From the NCBI RefSeq assembly GCF_002105285.1, contig NZ_MUHR01000003.1, forward strand, positions 53,490 to 117,489: a stretch of DNA of 64,000 bases, read 5' to 3'. Position 1 is the first letter of the stretch. Each line of letters opens with the position of its first letter. This DNA comes from Planktotalea arctica (lineage in GTDB: Bacteria; Pseudomonadota; Alphaproteobacteria; Rhodobacterales; Rhodobacteraceae). The position numbers and the translations under genes are program-made. Below the pieces are notes generated by a model, which worked only from the letters and a program-made list of their open reading frames with translations, had not been told where the DNA came from and ran no database searches. Positions 61,069-64,000 of the stretch are shown here, piece after piece.

Positions 61069-62214
61069 ATGAGCACGAGCAAAAAACGTAGTATTTTCGA
61101 AGAGGTCGATACGGCCGAAAAGGGCGCGCCGGTGACTGGCGTGATAGATGCAGGCAAGCGCGGAGCGCGGCGCGGCATTCGTATCTGGCTGACACTGCTT
61201 TTCGCGCTTTTGGTCGTGATGATCGCGGTTGGCGGGCTGACGCGTCTGACCGACAGCGGCCTGTCGATTACCGAATGGAAGCCCGTTACAGGCGCGATGC
61301 CCCCTTTGAGCGCTGCTGAGTGGGACTCAGAATTCGACAAATACCGTGCGATTCCCGAGTACCAGTTGCAAAACAAGGGCATGTCCTTGTCCGAATTCCA
61401 GTTCATCTACTGGTGGGAATGGGGCCACCGCCAGCTTGGCCGCGTGATCGGCCTTGTCTGGGCGATCGGCTTTTTCGGCTTTCTGCTCACCAGAAATATC
61501 CCGGCTGGCTGGACGGGCCGTCTGCTTGGCCTTGGAGCGCTTGGCGGTTTGCAAGGTGCGATCGGCTGGTGGATGGTGTCCTCCGGTCTTACCGGCGGCA
61601 TGCTTGATGTTGCCTCCTACCGCCTTGCCACGCATTTGGGTCTGGCTTTCGTCATTCTGGGCCTTATCGCCTGGTACATGTTCGAGCTTAAATGCTCCGA
61701 ACGCCAGCTCATGCAGTGCCGCCGCCACCGCGAGGTCAAGCTCTTCTCGATGAGCACAGGGTTCATGCACTTCACCTTTTTGCAAATCTTGTTGGGCGCT
61801 TTGGTAGCAGGCATCGACGCGGGGCGTAGCTATACCGACTGGCCGCTTATGGCTGGCAATGTGCTGCCACCCTATCCCTTTGAAATGACACCGATCTGGC
61901 GCAATTTCTTTGAAAACGCAGGGCTTGTGCAGTTCATGCACCGCGTTGCGGGCTATCTTCTGTTCGCCTTTGGCATCGTGATCTGGCTGCGCGCACGCCG
62001 CTCGCCCAATTCCGGCACACGCCGCGCGTTCAGCGCTGTGATCGCGATGATGAGCGTGCAAATGTTGCTTGGTATTGTTACCGTGCTCTACGCGGCGCCC
62101 TGGCATATTGCGATTGTGCATCAGCTTGGCGCGGTCGTGCTTTGGGTGCTGGTCTTGCGCGCGCGGTTTTACGCGGGTTACCCGACACCGGACAGTCTGC
62201 GAGGAGCAGTGTAA
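61069..62214 (+). CDS. ctaA: heme A synthase (Cox15/CtaA)
   Basis: The 381-residue product has eight membrane helices and the alpha-proteobacterial type 2 marks: GGLTRLTDSGLSITEWKPV (about 54-72), FIYWWEWGHRQLGRVIGLVW (about 105-124) and FMHRVAGYLLFAFGIVIWL (about 286-304), the last two with the heme-binding histidines. It oxidises heme O to heme A for cytochrome oxidase. ATG at 61069 has GAGGCAAAGC upstream. The stop overlaps the next gene start (TAATG). Confidence 0.93.
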   Translation: MSTSKKRSIFEEVDTAEKGAPVTGVIDAGKRGARRGIRIWLTLLFALLVVMIAVGGLTRLTDSGLSITEWKPVTGAMPPLSAAEWDSEFDKYRAIPEYQLQNKGMSLSEFQFIYWWEWGHRQLGRVIGLVWAIGFFGFLLTRNIPAGWTGRLLGLGALGGLQGAIGWWMVSSGLTGGMLDVASYRLATHLGLAFVILGLIAWYMFELKCSERQLMQCRRHREVKLFSMSTGFMHFTFLQILLGALVAGIDAGRSYTDWPLMAGNVLPPYPFEMTPIWRNFFENAGLVQFMHRVAGYLLFAFGIVIWLRARRSPNSGTRRAFSAVIAMMSVQMLLGIVTVLYAAPWHIAIVHQLGAVVLWVLVLRARFYAGYPTPDSLRGAV

Positions 62215-63683
62215 TGAGTGCTTATGACGATTTGATGGCGCACCAGCGCGAAACAGAAGCGCTTGGCGCGGTCATGGGCCGCTTGGGCTGGGATCAGGAA
62301 ACTGTGATGCCGCGCGGGGCTGCGCCGCAGCGGGCCGAGGAAATGGCGGCGCTCGAGGGCGTTTTGCACGCGCGCCGCACGGATGCGCGCATTGGCGAAT
62401 GGCTCTGCAATGCGCAAGCGCCGGACGAGGCAGGCAAGGCGCAGTTGCGCCTGATCACCAAGTCATACGAGCGCGCGCAAAAAGTGCCCGCCGATCTGGC
62501 ACAAGCGCTGGCGAAACTCACCTCCGCGAGCCAAGGCATCTGGGCGCAGGCGCGTGAAGACGAGGATATCGCGGCCTTCTTGCCGACCCTGAAAGAGGTG
62601 GTCGCGCTGAAACGCGAAGAGGGCGCAGCGCTTGCCGCGGGCGGCGACGTTTACGATGCAATGCTGCAAGATTATGAACCGGGTGCCAGCAGCGATAGCC
62701 TAAGCGCGATGTTTGCCGCCCTGCGCCCACGCCTCACGGCGCTGCGCGATCAGGTGATGGCGCACGAGCAGCCAGCCGATCTCGATTTCGACTTCGACGA
62801 GGGCAAGCAGATGAAGCTGACCCGCAAACTGGCGAAAACCTTTGGCTATGACATGAGCCACGGGCGCGTCGACAAGGCGGTGCATCCGTTTTCCTCCGGC
62901 TCGGGCCAAGACGTGCGCATCACCACCCGCACCAGCGCGCGTGATCCGTTCAACTGTCTCTATTCCACCATCCATGAAGTTGGCCATGCGTGCTATGAGC
63001 AGGGGATTTCAAAGGATTATCTGCTCACGCCCCTCGGCAGCGGCGTCTCCATGGGCGTGCATGAAAGCCAGAGCCGGATTTACGAGAACCAGATGGGCCG
63101 CTCGCGCGCGTTCTGTGGCTGGCTCTATGGTCAAATGCGCGATGCTTTTGGCGATTTCGGCGTCGCGGACGAGGATACGTTCTACCGCACCGTGAACAAA
63201 CTGCGCAGCGGCTTCATTCGCACCGAGGCCGACGAGGTGCAATATAACCTGCACGTGCTGCTGCGCTTCGATCTGGAGCGCGCGTTGATTTCAGGTGATC
63301 TTGCCGTCGATGATCTGGAAGCCGCATGGAACGATCGTTTTGCGGCTGATTTCGGCTACGGCGTGGACAAGCCGTCAAACGGTCTGTTGCAGGACGTGCA
63401 TTGGTCCGTCGGCCTGTTCGGCTATTTTGCGACCTACAGCTTGGGTAATGTCTACGCGGGTTGCCTCAATGCTGCGATGCGCGCGGACTTGCCCGATTTT
63501 GATGCGTCGCTGGCCATAGGCGATCCGTCCCTGGGCACCGAGTGGCTGAACGAGGCCTTGCAGCGCCACGGCGGGTTGCGCGAGCCGCGCGCGACGATTG
63601 CACACGCCTGTTCGGGCACCGAGCCGAGCGAGGGGCCATTGCTGGATTATCTGGAGGCGAAATTCACTAGGTTGGCGGTTTGA
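62214..63683 (+). CDS. carboxypeptidase M32
   Basis: The 489-residue product is a zinc metallo-carboxypeptidase of family M32. HEVGH in CLYSTIHEVGHACYEQG (about 254-258) gives two zinc ligands and the catalytic glutamate, GVSMGVHESQSRIYENQMGR follows with the third, and IRTEADEVQYNLHVLLRFDL is another family block. The usual length is about 490-500. It trims C-terminal residues of peptides in the cytoplasm. It is coupled to ctaA by a one-base overlap. Confidence 0.93.
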   Translation: MSAYDDLMAHQRETEALGAVMGRLGWDQETVMPRGAAPQRAEEMAALEGVLHARRTDARIGEWLCNAQAPDEAGKAQLRLITKSYERAQKVPADLAQALAKLTSASQGIWAQAREDEDIAAFLPTLKEVVALKREEGAALAAGGDVYDAMLQDYEPGASSDSLSAMFAALRPRLTALRDQVMAHEQPADLDFDFDEGKQMKLTRKLAKTFGYDMSHGRVDKAVHPFSSGSGQDVRITTRTSARDPFNCLYSTIHEVGHACYEQGISKDYLLTPLGSGVSMGVHESQSRIYENQMGRSRAFCGWLYGQMRDAFGDFGVADEDTFYRTVNKLRSGFIRTEADEVQYNLHVLLRFDLERALISGDLAVDDLEAAWNDRFAADFGYGVDKPSNGLLQDVHWSVGLFGYFATYSLGNVYAGCLNAAMRADLPDFDASLAIGDPSLGTEWLNEALQRHGGLREPRATIAHACSGTEPSEGPLLDYLEAKFTRLAV

Positions 63684-64000
63684 TAAGTGGTTTGTTCGAA
63701 GTTGAGTGTCAGGGATTTATAGACCACGCTCAACTTTGAGCAGATCAGGCTTGGTGGAACAGGGTGCGAATGTTGTGTATCGGGTGATGTGTTGTGCACG
63801 TTTGAGGGGAAGTGAGGGCATAAACCTTCAACAATCTATTTGGTTTTGAATGGGGTTTGTGGCAGCTAAAAACAGGCCGTTTCCCAAGCGTTCCAAAAAG
63901 GAGGGTTTTTGGAAGGCAACGGGCGAGGGCGGATTTCCCGAAAGCAGACGTCCGTGCGTAGCGCAGCGAACGGCAGCAATGATGAAGGTTTTTCGATGCG
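63684..64000. other. 317-base region at the window end
   Basis: No convincing gene was found. GAGTTGAGCGTGG-like and its complement (GAAGTTGAGTGTC near 63700, CGCTCAACTTTG near 63728) form a loose inverted repeat, which could end the ctaA-M32 unit. The last 100 bases resemble low-conservation intergenic sequence. Confidence 0.4.

Overview
The window looks like a chromosomal segment of a marine alphaproteobacterium of the order Rhodobacterales (Roseobacter group). The evidence is the gene content (soxDAG sarcosine oxidase, dmdA-acuI for dimethylsulfoniopropionate (DMSP), trgA-trgB-cysK, a ccm locus holding an endolysin/holin pair), a circularly permuted alphaproteobacterial tmRNA, G+C-rich codon use, and the short palindromic intergenic repeats typical of this family. 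Most of it is compact housekeeping and metabolic sequence. No transposase, integrase, phage structural gene or CRISPR array was seen.

Layout. 0-4.5 kb: end of the sarcosine oxidase operon (soxD, soxA, soxG), then sodB. 4.5-8.8 kb: LOG-type nucleotide hydrolase, LysM protein, Atm1-type ABC exporter and a membrane methyltransferase. 8.8-13.6 kb: a two-gene RND efflux operon on the minus strand. 13.9-17.5 kb: yfgM-like, bamB-like and der, the same order as in E. coli. 17.5-22 kb: a TspO-related protein, a DUF2235 hydrolase, serS and a LysR regulator. 22.2-28.5 kb: fused indolepyruvate ferredoxin oxidoreductase, an acyltransferase, murI and argC. 28.5-33.6 kb: ccmE, ccmF and ccmH split by an N-acetylmuramidase/holin pair, then an enoyl-CoA hydratase-family gene. 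33.6-34.0 kb: ssrA on the minus strand. 34.0-39.4 kb: a GntR/FCD regulator divergent from a tight run DUF2182-DUF1326-DinB-dmdA, followed by acuI. 39.6-44.7 kb: HIT protein, BCCT transporter, class V aminotransferase and photolyase. 44.8-51.9 kb: CFA-type synthase, trgA, trgB, cysK, an MscS channel and an AlaX editing protein. 52-53.7 kb: an orphan asparagine-synthetase-like gene. 53.8-58.4 kb: two tRNA-Ser genes whose 3' ends face each other across a tctCBA transporter operon and an A+T-rich orphan gene. 58.6-63.7 kb: DUF2059, ThiE-like protein, TrmJ, CtaA and an M32 carboxypeptidase.

How the parts may work together. Several blocks concern marine methylated and sulfur compounds: sarcosine oxidase yields formaldehyde-level C1 units and peroxide, DmdA demethylates DMSP onto tetrahydrofolate, AcuI detoxifies acryloyl-CoA, a BCCT carrier can import betaine-like solutes, and CysK makes cysteine. 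Stress functions cluster too (Sod, photolyase, CFA synthase, tellurite genes).

The most interesting points are: (i) dmdA as the last gene of an operon with Met-rich, Cys-rich and DinB proteins under an apparent FadR-type operator; (ii) a lysis cassette with a calcium-loop endolysin inside the ccm locus, a candidate gene-transfer-agent release module; (iii) a 12-bp motif shared exactly by the lysis cassette and the orphan synthetase-like gene; and (iv) a permuted tmRNA whose tag I read as ANDNRAPIAMAA. All functional statements rest on reading the sequence and on recalled family knowledge; no searches were run.
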